From: Acetobacter vaccinii
Lineage (GTDB): Bacteria > Pseudomonadota > Alphaproteobacteria > Acetobacterales > Acetobacteraceae
DNA: 64,000 nucleotides
Direction: 5' to 3'
Assembly (NCBI RefSeq): GCF_008365315.1
Contig: NZ_CP043506.1
Span: 434,001-498,000 of the forward strand
A program made the translations under genes and the position numbers. Under the pieces are notes generated by a model, which saw only the letters and a program-made list of their open reading frames with translations, had not been told where the DNA came from and ran no database searches. How positions within the stretch are numbered: position 1 is the first letter of the stretch; each line of letters begins with the position of its first letter. This document shows, piece after piece, positions 1 to 9,902 of this stretch.

Positions 1-300
1 GCCACCCAGCACGTTGGAGCAGATGACAAAAAATCTGTCAGTATCAATCGGCTTTCCCGGCCCGACCATACGTTCCCACCAGCCGGGCTTGCCTGTCAGC
101 GGGTGTTTTTCCGCCACATACTGGTCGCCCGTAAAAGCGTGGCAGAGCAGGATCGCATTGTCACACCGTTCGGAAAGCTGGCCATAGGTGCAATAGGCCA
201 CATCCACCGGCGCCAGTGTGACACCACAGTCCAGTTCCAGCCCTTCGGCAAAACGGGCATGCCGGTGTTCGCCAACGGCAAGGGGTGTTGTACTGTTCAT
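1..300 (-). CDS. metX: Homoserine O-acetyltransferase, N-terminal part (cut by window edge)
   Basis: Only the first 100 codons lie in the window; the gene continues past position 1. The enzyme acetylates homoserine with acetyl-CoA, the first committed step of methionine synthesis by direct sulfhydrylation, in the cytoplasm. Recognition rests on HAFTGDQYV at about residues 52-60, the [20 protein letters not shown] block at about 70-89 and the following ICSNVLGG, all typical of the MetX alpha/beta-hydrolase family. The nucleophile serine and the rest of the triad lie outside. The start is the ATG at 300; no strong Shine-Dalgarno is visible, so another start cannot be excluded. It sits downstream of lepA on the same strand. 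No SAM-type riboswitch was recognised in the 111 bases between them. Confidence 0.88.
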   Translation of the reverse strand, partial: MNSTTPLAVGEHRHARFAEGLELDCGVTLAPVDVAYCTYGQLSERCDNAILLCHAFTGDQYVAEKHPLTGKPGWWERMVGPGKPIDTDRFFVICSNVLGG

Positions 301-411
301 AAAGACGCTGCTTTCTTCTGACAGGCCAAGAAAGTGATACCGCCCGCCCTGCCCGACCCCGCGCACCTGTGCCGGGGCAAGGCAGCCGGGCAGGAAACGC
401 CTGCCTGGGGC

Positions 412-2217
412 CTAGTGTTCCATTTTAAGAGCGGCCAGGAAGGCGCTCTGCGGAATTTCAACCTTACCAAACTGGCGCATGCGCTTTTTACCTTCCTTCT
501 GCTTTTCCAGCAGTTTGCGCTTACGCGAGATATCACCACCATAACACTTGGCTGTCACGTCCTTGGACAGGGCACCAATGGTTTCACGGGCGATAACCCG
601 GCTGCCGATGGCAGCCTGAATGGCGATCTTGAACAACTGGCGGGGGATCAGGTCCTTCAGCCGCGCGCAGATGGAGCGACCGCGTGTTTCCGCCGCTGAC
701 CGATGCGCAATAAACGACAGCGCATCCACCGGCTCCTGGTTGACCAGAATGGAAATACGCACAAGGTCGCTCTCCAGATAGCCATCCATCTGATAGTCAA
801 AGCTGGCGTAACCACGGGTCAGAGACTTCAGACGGTCATAGAAGTCAAACACGACCTCGTTCAGCGGCAATCGGTAAACTGCCATGGCGCGGCTGCCAAC
901 GTAGGTCAGGTCAATCTGGGTTCCGCGCCGTTCCGTACACAGGGTCAGCACTGCGCCCAGATATTCGTCCGGCACCATGATGGTGGCCTTGATCCATGGT
1001 TCCTCGATTTTTTCAATCAGGGACGGATCAGGCATATCAGCTGGGTTATGCAGTTCCTCGGTTTCACCATTGGTGCGTTCGATCTTGTAAACCACGGACG
1101 GTGCGGTCGCGATCAGGTCCAGATCGAATTCCCGCGACAGGCGTTCCTGAATGATTTCAAGGTGCAGGAGACCCAGAAAACCGCAGCGGAACCCAAAGCC
1201 CAGTGCGGCTGATGTTTCTGCTTCGTAGTGGAAAGACGCATCGTTCAGGCGCAGCTTGGCAAGGCTATCGCGCAGTTTTTCAAAGTCATCAGCAACGATC
1301 GGGTACAGCCCACACCACACCACGGGAATGGAGGGCTTGAAGCCCGCCAGCGGAGTCTGCGCCGGGCGGCGATCGTCGGTGATGGTGTCACCCACGTTAC
1401 AGTCAGCCACGGTCTTGATGGCGGCGTTGATATAGCCCATCTCACCCGGCCCGAGGCTTTCCACAGCCGTCATCCGCGGGGAAAATACGCCGACCTGATC
1501 CACCTGATGCACCGCACCGGAGGACATCATGCGGATTTTCATGCCCTTCTTCAGGCGGCCTTCCTTAATCCGCACCAGCACGATCACGCCCAAGTAGGCA
1601 TCGTACCAGCTATCCACCAGCATGGCCTGCAAGGGTTTTTCCGCATCACCCTGCGGGGCAGGCAGGCGGGTGACAATGGCTTCCAGCACGCCTTCAATAT
1701 TCAGGCCGGTCTTGGCGGAAATTTCCACCGCGTCATCAGCCGGAATGCCAATCACTTCTTCAATCTGGGCTTTGACACGCTCAGGCTCGGCGGCAGGCAG
1801 GTCCACCTTGTTCAGCACAGGCACGATGTCGTGGTTGGCGTCGATCGCCTGGTACACGTTGGCCAGCGTCTGCGCTTCCACCCCCTGCGAGGCGTCAACC
1901 ACCAGCAATGACCCTTCGCACGCCGCCAGCGACCGGCTGACTTCATAGGCAAAGTCAACATGTCCGGGGGTGTCCATCAGGTTCAGGACATAGGTATTGC
2001 CATCCTTGGCCGGATAGGTCAGGCGCACGGTCTGCGCTTTGATGGTGATGCCACGCTCACGCTCAAGGTCCATGTTATCAAGGACCTGATTGGTCATCTC
2101 ACGGGCGGTCAGAGCGCCGCAGGCCTGAATCAGGCGGTCCGCCAGCGTGGATTTCCCATGATCGATATGTGCGATGATGGAAAAGTTGCGAATGAGCGAA
2201 AGGGGTGTGTCGGTCAT
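412..2217 (-). CDS. lepA: Elongation factor 4 (LepA), back-translocating ribosomal GTPase
   Basis: A 601-residue translational GTPase, the usual length for LepA. The G domain shows AHIDHGKS at 16-23 (P-loop), RERGITIK at 53-60 (switch I), DTPGH at 82-86 and NKVD at 136-139. The C-terminal end carries the LepA-specific basic tail ([20 protein letters not shown]). EF4 binds ribosomes, can reverse translocation and is thought to help translation under ionic or cold stress and during initiation; it may associate with the membrane. The ATG at 2217 is preceded by AAGGGAGCAGC, a good ribosome site. It lies 120 bases downstream of the HTH regulator gene on the same strand and upstream of metX; co-transcription is possible but not shown. 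Confidence 0.97.
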   Translation of the reverse strand: MTDTPLSLIRNFSIIAHIDHGKSTLADRLIQACGALTAREMTNQVLDNMDLERERGITIKAQTVRLTYPAKDGNTYVLNLMDTPGHVDFAYEVSRSLAACEGSLLVVDASQGVEAQTLANVYQAIDANHDIVPVLNKVDLPAAEPERVKAQIEEVIGIPADDAVEISAKTGLNIEGVLEAIVTRLPAPQGDAEKPLQAMLVDSWYDAYLGVIVLVRIKEGRLKKGMKIRMMSSGAVHQVDQVGVFSPRMTAVESLGPGEMGYINAAIKTVADCNVGDTITDDRRPAQTPLAGFKPSIPVVWCGLYPIVADDFEKLRDSLAKLRLNDASFHYEAETSAALGFGFRCGFLGLLHLEIIQERLSREFDLDLIATAPSVVYKIERTNGETEELHNPADMPDPSLIEKIEEPWIKATIMVPDEYLGAVLTLCTERRGTQIDLTYVGSRAMAVYRLPLNEVVFDFYDRLKSLTRGYASFDYQMDGYLESDLVRISILVNQEPVDALSFIAHRSAAETRGRSICARLKDLIPRQLFKIAIQAAIGSRVIARETIGALSKDVTAKCYGGDISRKRKLLEKQKEGKKRMRQFGKVEIPQSAFLAALKMEH

Positions 2218-2337
2218 GCTGCTCCCTTTACGGGAAATAAAGGAAAAAGTCAGCCGCTTCCTGCGGGGCGAACCGACCTGAATGCGTTTTTTCGTACACC
2301 GACTGCGCGCACACCGCCAGAGGCCGCCTGCCCATGC

Positions 2338-2994
2338 CTACAGTGTTGTCATGACAATGCGGTGCAGCCAGACATTCTCTGCCGTATTCCACAACAAAGG
2401 CACCCCACCCGCAGCAGCCGAAAGGGGCGCAAGGCGCGGTGGAGCGCCCGCCAGCAATACACCCGCCACAGCCTCCTGCCCCGGTTGCAACAACAACACG
2501 CGGTCCCGCGCCCTGGCCTCCAGCACCGGCAGGACAACGGCCGAAGCACCTTCCCGCAGGACAGGCTCCAGGCAGGCGGTATCAATCCGCACGACATAGG
2601 CGGGGGCTGTAAAACCAAACGGGGCTTCCACATCTTCCCACGCTGCCCCTGTCGGGCAGCCACCCTTGTCAAACAGACCTGCCTGCCCAAGGTGGGACAG
2701 CGGCAGGCTGGGCAACAGGGGGCTGGGAGATACCCCCTCTGCTTGTGGGATGAGAGGGCTCACACCCCCCGGCAGTTGCGCTGCAAATGTTGCAAGATGC
2801 ACACCCAGCACATCCAGTGCACGCAACAACGACCCCATGGACGGCCAGCGCAGTGCCCCGTCCAGTCCCGCGCGACGGGAAGGATTGAAGGTCGTGGCAT
2901 CCAGCCCCGCCGCCTTGGCCAGACCAGACGGAGTTAACCCCTGCTCCCGCGCCAGACTGTCCAGCCTACTCCAGACATCCTCTGGCGTGATCAT
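2338..2994 (-). CDS. XRE-type HTH regulator with degenerate S24/LexA-like domain
   Basis: 218 residues. The N-terminal 50 residues (LDSLAREQGLTPSGLAKAAG and onward) form a Cro/CI-type helix-turn-helix. A Pro/Gly-rich linker follows, then a C-terminal region laid out like the S24 peptidase/phage repressor fold: RIDTACLEPVLREGA near 140 aligns with the family's V-x-G-D-S-M-x-P-x-(4)-G motif, but the catalytic serine position is not serine and no clear catalytic lysine follows. By inference it is a DNA-binding regulator that dimerises through this domain and cannot self-cleave. Its ATG overlaps the stop of the upstream 78-residue gene (ATGA), suggesting translational coupling. Its targets are unknown. 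Confidence 0.75.
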   Translation of the reverse strand: MITPEDVWSRLDSLAREQGLTPSGLAKAAGLDATTFNPSRRAGLDGALRWPSMGSLLRALDVLGVHLATFAAQLPGGVSPLIPQAEGVSPSPLLPSLPLSHLGQAGLFDKGGCPTGAAWEDVEAPFGFTAPAYVVRIDTACLEPVLREGASAVVLPVLEARARDRVLLLQPGQEAVAGVLLAGAPPRLAPLSAAAGGVPLLWNTAENVWLHRIVMTTL

Positions 2995-3227
2995 CGGCTA
3001 GAATGACGTGACGCACATCGGCCCATAACTTCCGAGGCATGGCGCTCCACCCCGGCTTCGGTCACGACAAAGCGGCCCTCTGCACTCTGGCACACCAGCC
3101 CCATGCGTTCCATGCGCGCCAGGCAGGGGTCATCCGCCAAGCCTGCGGGACGGCCGCTTTCTCCCGCAAGGCAAAGCCTGTGCAGGGCCGAGCGGCAGCA
3201 TGTTTCAAGATAGGGCTCATTCCACAT
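2991..3227 (-). CDS. Small hypothetical protein coupled to HTH regulator
   Basis: A 78-residue protein if the ATG at 3227 is used; a TTG at 3263 would give 90 residues. No family was recognised. The sequence alternates helical stretches (ETCCRSALHRLCLAGE, LARMERMGLVCQSAEGRFVVTEAG). The second part, a short helix followed by GRFVVTEAG, resembles the wing of a winged-helix protein, which is only a guess. Its stop overlaps the start of the HTH/S24 gene by four bases, so the two are probably co-translated. The glnA terminator lies just upstream. Confidence 0.55.
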   Translation of the reverse strand: MWNEPYLETCCRSALHRLCLAGESGRPAGLADDPCLARMERMGLVCQSAEGRFVVTEAGVERHASEVMGRCASRHSSR

Positions 3228-3302
3228 ACCCGGCAGGATTGCCGATCCCACGCCTGCCCGCAAGCACTATCCCACCCGCAACACGCCTGGCACCAAAACG
3301 CA

Positions 3303-3335
3303 AAAAAACGCGGCCCCCGAGGAGACCGCGTTTTT
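3303..3335 (-). terminator. Rho-independent terminator after glnA
   Basis: Inverted arms AAAACGCGG and CCGCGTTTT flank a 13-base loop, with a run of seven T on the minus strand after the stem. It lies about 50 bases beyond the glnA stop codon and separates glnA from the small gene downstream. Confidence 0.8.
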
Positions 3336-3382
3336 CCACTTCTCTTCCCGCCGGATAAAAACCCGGCGGAAACTGCCTGATA

Positions 3383-4828
3383 TCAGACGGAGTAGTACAG
3401 TTCGAACTCGACCGGGTGCGGCGTGTGTTCAAAACGGTACACATCGTCCCACTTCAGGGTGATGTAGCTTTCGATCTGGTCCTTGGTGAACACGCCACCA
3501 GCCAGCAGGAACTCGTGGTCCTCAGCAAGGGCTTCAAGCGCTTCACGCAGGGAGCCAGCAACCGTCGGGATCTGCTTCAGCTCTTCGGGCGGCAGGTCGT
3601 ACAGGTCCTTGTCCATGGCGTCGCCAGGGTGGATCTTGTTCTTGATGCCGTCCAGGCCAGCCATCAGCATGGCGGAGAACGCCAGGTAGGGGTTGGCTGT
3701 GGGATCGGGGAAGCGGACTTCAACGCGCTTGGCTTTGGGGCTTGTCGCATACGGGATACGACAGGAAGCGGAGCGGTTGCGGGCAGAGTATGCCAGCAGC
3801 ACAGGCGCTTCAAAGCCCGGGATCAGGCGCTTGTAGGAGTTGGTAGACGGGTTGGTGAAGGCGTTCAGCGCCTTGGCGTGCTTGATGATACCGCCGATGT
3901 AGTACAGCGCCGTATCGGACAGGTCAGCATAGCCATTGCCAGCAAAGGTCGGCTTGCCGTCTTTCCAGATGGACTGGTGGACGTGCATGCCCGAGCCGTT
4001 GTCGCCATAAATTGGCTTGGGCATGAAGGTTGCCGTCTTGCCGTAGGAATGGGCGACGTTGTGCACGCAGTATTTGTAGATCTGCATGAAGTCGGCAGCG
4101 CGGACCAGCGTTTCGAACTTGGTGCCCAGTTCGTGCTGGGACTGCGCCACTTCGTGGTGGTGCTTTTCGATCGCCAGACCCATTTCGCCCATGGTGGCCA
4201 GCATTTCAGCGCGCAGGTCGCTTTCGCTGTCAACCGGAGCAACCGGGAAGTAGCCGCCCTTTACGCCGGGGCGGTGGCCCATGTTGCCTTCAGCATATTC
4301 CTTAAGGGAAGCGCCGGGGCCTTCGATGCTGTCGAGCTGGAACTTGCCGTAGTTGGGGCCTGTGCCGAACTGGACGTTGTCGAAGATGAAGAATTCAGCT
4401 TCCGGGCCGAAGAAAGCCGTGTCACCCAGGCCGGAGGCCTTCAGGTACTGCTCGGCCAGCTTGGCGGTGGAGCGCGGGTCGCGGTTATAGGGCTGCCCGG
4501 TGGACGGCTCGATAATGTCGCAGAACAGGATAAGCTGCGGACGGGCCGAGAACGGGTCCAGCACGGCGGACGTTGCGTCGGGCAGCAGGACCATGTCGCT
4601 TTCGTTGATGGCTTTCCAACCGCCGATGGAGGAACCATCGAACATGAAGCCGTCGGTGAAGCTGTCTTCCTCGATGGTGCTGACATGCTGGCACGTATGA
4701 TGCCACTTGCCCTTCGGGTCCGTGAAACGCAGGTCTACGAGTTCAACGGAGTGTTCCTGAATAAGGTCAAAAACCTTGGCAATCGCGGCAGCCTTGCTGT
4801 CGCCGGCCGAAGCTGTTTTCTTTACCAT
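3383..4828 (-). CDS. glnA: Glutamine synthetase type I
   Basis: 481 residues, the size of bacterial GSI-beta enzymes. It condenses glutamate and ammonia with ATP to glutamine, as a cytoplasmic dodecamer. Visible marks are [18 protein letters not shown] in the N-terminal beta-grasp, the ATP/metal motif [21 protein letters not shown], the PYNRDPRS region, and the adenylylation loop DLYDLPPEE with the modifiable tyrosine at about residue 410. This predicts GlnE-mediated adenylylation. The ATG at 4828 has GGTGAAGAG nine bases upstream and is preferred over a TTG 18 bases further out. The P-II gene lies 101 bases upstream on the same strand, the classic alphaproteobacterial glnBA arrangement, so both probably share nitrogen-responsive control. 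Confidence 0.97.
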   Translation of the reverse strand: MVKKTASAGDSKAAAIAKVFDLIQEHSVELVDLRFTDPKGKWHHTCQHVSTIEEDSFTDGFMFDGSSIGGWKAINESDMVLLPDATSAVLDPFSARPQLILFCDIIEPSTGQPYNRDPRSTAKLAEQYLKASGLGDTAFFGPEAEFFIFDNVQFGTGPNYGKFQLDSIEGPGASLKEYAEGNMGHRPGVKGGYFPVAPVDSESDLRAEMLATMGEMGLAIEKHHHEVAQSQHELGTKFETLVRAADFMQIYKYCVHNVAHSYGKTATFMPKPIYGDNGSGMHVHQSIWKDGKPTFAGNGYADLSDTALYYIGGIIKHAKALNAFTNPSTNSYKRLIPGFEAPVLLAYSARNRSASCRIPYATSPKAKRVEVRFPDPTANPYLAFSAMLMAGLDGIKNKIHPGDAMDKDLYDLPPEELKQIPTVAGSLREALEALAEDHEFLLAGGVFTKDQIESYITLKWDDVYRFEHTPHPVEFELYYSV

Positions 4829-4929
4829 GCTCTCTTCACCTACCAAGCCTGATTGCGCGCCGCGCCTTTGCGGTCACGCACTGGATGTCTGTCAGTCGTA
4901 TAAAAAAGCGGCGCCACCCCGGCGGGGTG

Positions 4930-5277
<348 letters not shown>

Positions 5278-5511
5278 TCAGTATACCATTGCTGCACCCG
5301 CCGCTGCGGGCCTGTCCTTCCGTGGCCGCGCCTTGTCGCACAGGGCACCGCATTTGGAGACATTACACTCGCACGCCTTGCCCCCTTGGGCAATCGGGTA
5401 GATTGCAAAATTGTATCGATCGGGAATCAAAACCACTCCTCCCCCACCCAGCAGGCACGGGCCTGCCGCGCGCCCCATCCTTGCGCCCGCCTCAATTTCA
5501 AGGACCCAGCC

Positions 5512-6687
5512 ATGACCAGAGCACTCAACAGACATCTTGCCAGCCAGCCTGTCACCATCTTCACGGTCATGTCCGAACTGGCACGCCAGCATGACGCCAT
5601 TAACCTCGGCCAGGGTTTTCCCGATACCGAAGGCCCGCAGGACATGGTGCAGGTCGCCGCCAATGCCCTGCTGGACGGGCGCAACCAGTACGCCCCGCTG
5701 ACAGGCCTGCCCGAACTGCGCCAGGCCGTGGCCGACGCCAGCCTGCGCTTTCAGGGCATTGCCGTCTCTGCCGACTCGGAAGTTGTGGTGACATCCGGCG
5801 CGACGGAAGCCCTTGCGGCTTCCTTCATGGCGTTGCTGGAGCCGGGGGACGAGGTGGTGCTGATGGAACCCCTCTACGACACCTACCTACCCATTATCCG
5901 CCAGCTTGGCGCTGTCCCCCAGCTTGTACGGCTGGAGGCCCCGGACTGGGCGCTGCCCCGTCAGGCGCTGGAGGCCGCCTTTGGCCCCCGCACCAAGGCC
6001 ATTGTCCTCAACACCCCCATGAACCCCACAGGCAAGGTGTTCACGGCTGAAGAGCTGGACTTTATTGCCAGCCTGCTCCGCCGCCACGATGCCTATGCCA
6101 TCTGTGACGAGGTGTATGAGCACCTTGTATTCGGCCAGACCCATGTCTCGCTCATGACCCTGCCCGACATGCGCGAGCGCTGCATCCGTATTGGCAGCGC
6201 AGGCAAAAGCTTCTCACTGACCGGCTGGAAGGTCGGCTACGTCACAGCCTGCGCGGCACTGGCATCGGTCATCGCCAAGGCGCACCAGAACCTTGTGTTT
6301 GCCACAGCCCCCAACCTGCAACGCGCTGTGGCTTTTGGTCTTGCAAAAGATCAGGCGTATTTTGGGGCTCTGGCCACCGACATGGCCCGCAAGAAAGACA
6401 TTCTGTCCAACGGCCTGACTCGCGCAGGCTTTGGTGTGCTGCCCTGCAATGGCAGCTACTTTGTCATGGCCGACATCTCGGCCCTGGCCAACGGACTGGA
6501 TGATGTCGCCTTTGCCCGCCAGTTAACCGAACAGGCGCGCGTAACCCCCATTCCCGCTTCGGCTTTTTATGACAGCCAGAGCGGCACCCCGCCCAAAAAC
6601 CTTGTGCGCTTTGCCTTTTGCAAGCGGGAGGAAGTGCTGATTGAGGCGGTCAGCCGCATTGAACGCTGGAAAAATGACCGGGAATGA
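5512..6687 (+). CDS. PLP-dependent class I/II aminotransferase
   Basis: 391 residues with a fold-type I aminotransferase pattern: INLGQGFPD near 30-37, NQYAPLTGLPELR at 58-70, NPTG at 171-174, the PLP-ring aspartate in ICDEVYEH (Asp199) and the Schiff-base lysine in SAGKSFSLTGWKVGY (Lys232). The sequence is closest in pattern to the YbdL/kynurenine-oxoglutarate transaminase/DapC-like branch, which acts on methionine, aromatic or N-succinyl-diaminopimelate substrates. The exact substrate cannot be fixed from sequence. The ATG at 5512 follows AAGGACCCAGCC; a much longer open frame upstream lacks coding character. It is transcribed divergently from glnB and followed by tRNA-His. Confidence 0.88.
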   Translation: MTRALNRHLASQPVTIFTVMSELARQHDAINLGQGFPDTEGPQDMVQVAANALLDGRNQYAPLTGLPELRQAVADASLRFQGIAVSADSEVVVTSGATEALAASFMALLEPGDEVVLMEPLYDTYLPIIRQLGAVPQLVRLEAPDWALPRQALEAAFGPRTKAIVLNTPMNPTGKVFTAEELDFIASLLRRHDAYAICDEVYEHLVFGQTHVSLMTLPDMRERCIRIGSAGKSFSLTGWKVGYVTACAALASVIAKAHQNLVFATAPNLQRAVAFGLAKDQAYFGALATDMARKKDILSNGLTRAGFGVLPCNGSYFVMADISALANGLDDVAFARQLTEQARVTPIPASAFYDSQSGTPPKNLVRFAFCKREEVLIEAVSRIERWKNDRE

Positions 6688-6718
6688 ATTTTTCATCCAT
6701 AAACTGTCACGTTACGCA

Positions 6719-6747
6719 TTGACGGGGCAGGCATTCCTCTCTAAAAG
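6719..6747 (+). promoter_or_regulatory. Probable sigma-70-type promoter of tRNA-His
   Basis: TTGACG at 6719-6724 and TAAAAG at 6742-6747, separated by 17 bases, place a start about 8 bases ahead of the tRNA 5' end. The match to the consensus is 5/6 and 4/6. This is seen in sequence only. Confidence 0.5.
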
Positions 6748-6761
6748 TCCGCTTGCTGTGC

Positions 6762-6838
6762 GGCGGACGTAGCTCAGCTGGTAGAGCGCCGGTTTGTGGT
6801 ACCGGTGGTCGCGGGTTCAAGTCCCGTCGTTCGCCCCA
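6762..6838 (+). tRNA. tRNA-His (GTG anticodon)
   Basis: A complete cloverleaf. The eight-pair acceptor stem includes the extra G-1 that marks histidine tRNA. The D-arm is AGCTCAGCTGGTAGAGC, the anticodon arm CCGGT-TTGTGGT-ACCGG has anticodon GTG, and the T-arm contains TTCAAGT. CCA is encoded. It decodes CAC/CAU. Confidence 0.97.
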
Positions 6839-7112
6839 GCAGTTTCATGACAATAAAATGTTATTACAGACAGCCTGACCTCAGGCTGTCATGCTTTTTT
6901 GGCAGTCTACGTAGGCGATTGCCCCCTCCCCCCACAAAATTTGTAAGCATTCTCACACTCTTGTGGCCTTGGCCGCAGGTCGCCTGTCCGGAATGTGAAC
7001 TGCCTGCGCGCCCAACTCCCCCTATGGTGGCTTCATCCACATAACGTATGACTGCCCCTGGCACCCATACGCGATGTGAAGGAAAAACACTCGTCGGAAA
7101 CGGATATGCGAC
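6839..7112. other. Gap between tRNA-His and icd
   Basis: After the tRNA terminator (separate entry) the stretch is pyrimidine-rich and holds no convincing gene. It should contain the icd promoter; no clear -35/-10 pair was singled out. A candidate ribosome site GGAAACGGA precedes the icd ATG. Confidence 0.5.
6869..6900 (+). terminator. Terminator after tRNA-His
   Basis: A ten-base perfect inverted repeat (GACAGCCTGA / TCAGGCTGTC) with a tight loop, followed after ATGC by six T. Confidence 0.8.
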
Positions 7113-8333
7113 ATGGCTAAAATAAAGGTCAAAAACCCGGTTGTGGAGATGGACGGGGATGAAATGACCCGCATCATATGGCACTTCATCCGTGAGCGCC
7201 TGATTCTCCCATACCTGGATATTGACCTGAAATACTACGACCTCGGCATCGAACACCGCGACGCCACGGACGATCAGGTAACCGTTGACGCAGCCGAGGC
7301 CACCAAGCGCTATGGCGTGGCCGTAAAATGCGCCACCATCACCCCCGATGAAGCCCGCGTGACGGAATTCGGGCTGAAGAAGATGTGGCGTTCGCCCAAC
7401 GGCACCATCCGCAACATTCTCGATGGCACCATCTTCCGCGAGCCCATCATCTGCTCCAACGTGCCGCGCCTTGTGCCGCACTGGACCAAGCCCATCGTGA
7501 TCGGCCGCCATGCCTATGGTGACATCTACCGCGCGACGGAAACCAAGATTGCTGGCCCCGGCAAGCTGACGCTGAACTTTGTCCCCGCCGATGGCGGTGA
7601 AGCCATCACGCTTGACGTGCATGACTTCAAAGGCCCCGGCGTTGCGCTGGGCATGCACAATACCCGCGCCTCGATCGAAGGGTTTGCCCGCGCATCGCTG
7701 TCCTACGGGCGTGACCGCAAGCTGCCGGTGTATCTGTCCACCAAGAACACGATTCTGAAAGCCTATGACGGCATGTTCAAGGACGTGTTCCAGGAGGTGT
7801 ACGAAAAGGAATTCAAGGCCGAATTCGACAAGCTGGGCCTGACCTACGAACACCGCCTGATCGACGACATGGTGGCCTGTGCCCTCAAGTGGCCCGGCGG
7901 GTATGTCTGGGCCTGCAAGAACTACGATGGCGACGTGGAAAGCGACATTGTGGCCCAGGGCTTTGGCAGCCTTGGCCTGATGACATCCGTGCTGCTGAGC
8001 CCCACAGGTGATGTGGTGGAAGCCGAGGCCGCCCACGGCACGGTGACACGCCACTACCGCGAACACCAGAAGGGCAAGCCCACCAGCACCAACCCGATTG
8101 CCTCCATCTTCGCATGGACACGCGGGCTGGCCTACCGTGGCCGCTTCGACAACACGCCTGACGTGGTCGAATTTGCGACGACGCTGGAAAAAATCTGCGT
8201 TGAAACCGTCGAAGGCGGGCAGATGACCAAGGACTTGGCAATGCTGGTCGGTAAGGACACAAAATGGCTGGATACCCAGGCATTCCTTGACGTGCTCGAC
8301 ACCCGCCTGAAGGCGGCTCTGGCCAAGGCCTGA
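7113..8333 (+). CDS. icd: NADP-dependent isocitrate dehydrogenase (dimeric, eukaryote-like type)
   Basis: 406 residues. It oxidatively decarboxylates isocitrate to 2-oxoglutarate with NADP+ in the TCA cycle, and so supplies the carbon skeleton used by the nearby glutamine synthetase and sensed by P-II. The start [20 protein letters not shown], the block [19 protein letters not shown], the metal/substrate aspartates in [12 protein letters not shown] and [12 protein letters not shown], and [16 protein letters not shown] are those of the IDH1/2-like homodimeric subfamily, not the E. coli Icd type. The ATG at 7113 gives the expected N-terminus. It is monocistronic in appearance, with a GC-rich hairpin after the stop. 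Confidence 0.96.
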   Translation: MAKIKVKNPVVEMDGDEMTRIIWHFIRERLILPYLDIDLKYYDLGIEHRDATDDQVTVDAAEATKRYGVAVKCATITPDEARVTEFGLKKMWRSPNGTIRNILDGTIFREPIICSNVPRLVPHWTKPIVIGRHAYGDIYRATETKIAGPGKLTLNFVPADGGEAITLDVHDFKGPGVALGMHNTRASIEGFARASLSYGRDRKLPVYLSTKNTILKAYDGMFKDVFQEVYEKEFKAEFDKLGLTYEHRLIDDMVACALKWPGGYVWACKNYDGDVESDIVAQGFGSLGLMTSVLLSPTGDVVEAEAAHGTVTRHYREHQKGKPTSTNPIASIFAWTRGLAYRGRFDNTPDVVEFATTLEKICVETVEGGQMTKDLAMLVGKDTKWLDTQAFLDVLDTRLKAALAKA

Positions 8334-8339
8334 CCCTTA

Positions 8340-8367
8340 GCCCCCGGTGCAGGACCGCACCGGGGGC
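8340..8367 (+). terminator. GC-rich hairpin after icd
   Basis: Arms GCCCCCGGTGC and GCACCGGGGGC around a six-base loop, just after the icd stop. There is no T-run, so it may be a transcript-stabilising hairpin or a weak terminator. Confidence 0.5.
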
Positions 8368-8486
8368 ACCCTGCCCGCACTCCCTTTGCCCCTGTTGCGG
8401 CACACACCGTAGCAAGCACCCTTGCGCTCAAAGCGGTCTTGGTTTTATCCCCACAAGGCTAGTCAGGGGAACAGGATCTCAAGCGC

Positions 8487-9506
8487 ATGACCGACACGCC
8501 CTCCGAAACCGATGTGGCCATTATTGGCGCAGGCCCGACCGGGCTGTTTGCCGCCTTCCAGTGCGCCATGCTGCGCCTGCACTGCGTGCTGATTGACGTG
8601 CTGCCCGAAACGGGTGGCCAGTGCGCCGCCCTTTATCCCGAAAAACCGATTTACGACATTCCTGCCTGCCCGGCTGTGGAAGGCGCCCAGCTTATTGCCA
8701 ATCTGGAACGCCAGATTGCGCCCTTCTCCATCCCCCGCATGCTGCGCCACAGGGTAGAAAGCCTGTCCGGCCAGCGCGGTGACTTTGTGCTGGGCACCGA
8801 CAAGGGGGCAACCCTGCGGGCCAAAGCTGTCATTATTGCCGCAGGAGCCGGGGCATTTGGCCCCAACCGCCCCCCACTGGAAGGGCTGGAAGCTTATGAG
8901 GACAGCGGCGCAGTGCAGTATTATGTCCGCCGCAAAGCTGACTTCCAGGGCCGCAGCATTGTCATTGCCGGTGGTGGCGACTCCGCTCTGGACTGGGCGC
9001 TGACCCTCAAGGACATTGCTGCCAAAATCTACCTACTGCACCGCCGCGACCGTTTCCGCGGTGCGCCGGAAAGCCTGCGTCAGCTTGAGGAAGCCGTGGC
9101 TGCAGGTCAGGTCGAAAAGGTCGTGCCCTACCAGTTGCACGCTCTCCAGGGCGAGAACGGGGCACTACGCGGGGTGGATGTTATTGATATGGACGGTGGT
9201 ATCCGCACGCTGGAGGCTGATACGCTACTGCCCTTCTTCGGTCTTGCAACCGACCTTGGCCCTGTGGCGCGCTGGGGCATGGATACGGCCCGTTCGACCA
9301 TTCCCGTCACCCCGTCCAATTGCGAGACCAGCCTGCCCGGCGTTTTCGCCATTGGCGATGTGGCCAGTTACCCCGGCAAGCTCAAGCTGATCCTTCAGGG
9401 CTTTAGCGAGGCCGCAATGGCAGCCCACGCCATTCACCCCATTGTTTACCCGGAGCAGGCCCTGCACTTCGAATACTCGACCAGCAAGGGTGTGCCCGCC
9501 GCCTGA
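8487..9506 (+). CDS. Ferredoxin-NADP+ reductase, thioredoxin-reductase-like
   Basis: 339 residues of the TrxR-like FNR family, which moves electrons between NADPH and ferredoxin or flavodoxin. It has an N-terminal FAD motif GAGPTGLFAAF near 11-21, the segment ETGGQCAALYPEKPIYDIPA at about 37-56 that is typical of this family, the NADPH-binding GGGDSALDWAL, and the C-terminal FAD motif IGDVASYPGKLKLILQGFSEA. The CxxC redox pair of true thioredoxin reductases is absent, as expected for FNR. The start ATG has an AACAGGATC sequence upstream. A strong terminator follows. The physiological ferredoxin partner is unknown. Confidence 0.9.
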   Translation: MTDTPSETDVAIIGAGPTGLFAAFQCAMLRLHCVLIDVLPETGGQCAALYPEKPIYDIPACPAVEGAQLIANLERQIAPFSIPRMLRHRVESLSGQRGDFVLGTDKGATLRAKAVIIAAGAGAFGPNRPPLEGLEAYEDSGAVQYYVRRKADFQGRSIVIAGGGDSALDWALTLKDIAAKIYLLHRRDRFRGAPESLRQLEEAVAAGQVEKVVPYQLHALQGENGALRGVDVIDMDGGIRTLEADTLLPFFGLATDLGPVARWGMDTARSTIPVTPSNCETSLPGVFAIGDVASYPGKLKLILQGFSEAAMAAHAIHPIVYPEQALHFEYSTSKGVPAA

Positions 9507-9533
9507 CGCCCTACCAGCACAGGCCAGAGACAC

Positions 9534-9573
9534 AAACACCGGCATGCCAATACGGCAGTGCCGGTGTTTTTTT
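9534..9573. terminator. Terminator between convergent genes
   Basis: Arms AAACACCGGCA and TGCCGGTGTTT flank a 14-base loop, followed by T on the plus strand (seven in total). It ends the ferredoxin-NADP reductase gene and could also serve the feo operon coming from the other side. Confidence 0.8.
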
Positions 9574-9660
9574 ATGCTTGCCTGACAAGACCCAAGAATG
9601 GACGGCTACCGTGGCCGCACGCGACCACCCGACAGCCTCCAGAATGACAGAGCCAGAGGC

Positions 9661-9888
9661 TTAATGGCAGCCGCCACCTCTGTCCTTGCAGCCAGCACAG
9701 CCGCCACCGCACCCGGTCGGTGGAGCCTGCCGTTCCAGTCGGCTCCGCAGGCCGGGCAGCACGCCCCAGCGGCCCAGCGTGGCAGCCCCAGCCCCACAGA
9801 CCGAAACATAAGCCCCAGGTGCCAGCTTTCTGAACCAGAACAGCACACACACCAGCAGGACAACGCCTATAACCAGCCCCTGCACCAT
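9661..9888 (-). CDS. Small Cys-rich membrane protein at the end of the feo operon
   Basis: 75 residues: one membrane helix (MVQGLVIGVVLLVCVLFWF) followed by a short soluble part ending in a cysteine/glycine cluster, GCGGGCAGCKDRGGGCH. It begins 14 bases after feoB behind a textbook AGGAGG, so it is very likely the third gene of the iron operon. The layout, one N-terminal helix plus a CxxxCxxC-type tail next to FeoB, matches what is known of FeoB-associated Cys-rich proteins. A role in Fe(II) transfer or sensing at FeoB is inference. Confidence 0.75.
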   Translation of the reverse strand: MVQGLVIGVVLLVCVLFWFRKLAPGAYVSVCGAGAATLGRWGVLPGLRSRLERQAPPTGCGGGCAGCKDRGGGCH

Positions 9889-9902
9889 GTCAGCCTCCTT
9901 TG

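Noticed and set aside
300..411. Possible SAM-type riboswitch upstream of metX
   Set aside because: No recognisable SAM-II or SAM/SAH riboswitch core was seen in the short lepA-metX gap.
1228..1911. 227-codon plus-strand frame over lepA
   Set aside because: A shadow of lepA; His-rich peptide composition typical of antisense frames.
3416..4852. 478-codon open frame opposite glnA
   Set aside because: It mirrors the third-base G/C bias of glnA and has no recognisable domain; glnA is certain.
5278..5592. 104-codon minus-strand frame between glnB and the aminotransferase
   Set aside because: Overlaps the certain aminotransferase start; no motif; treated as intergenic shadow.
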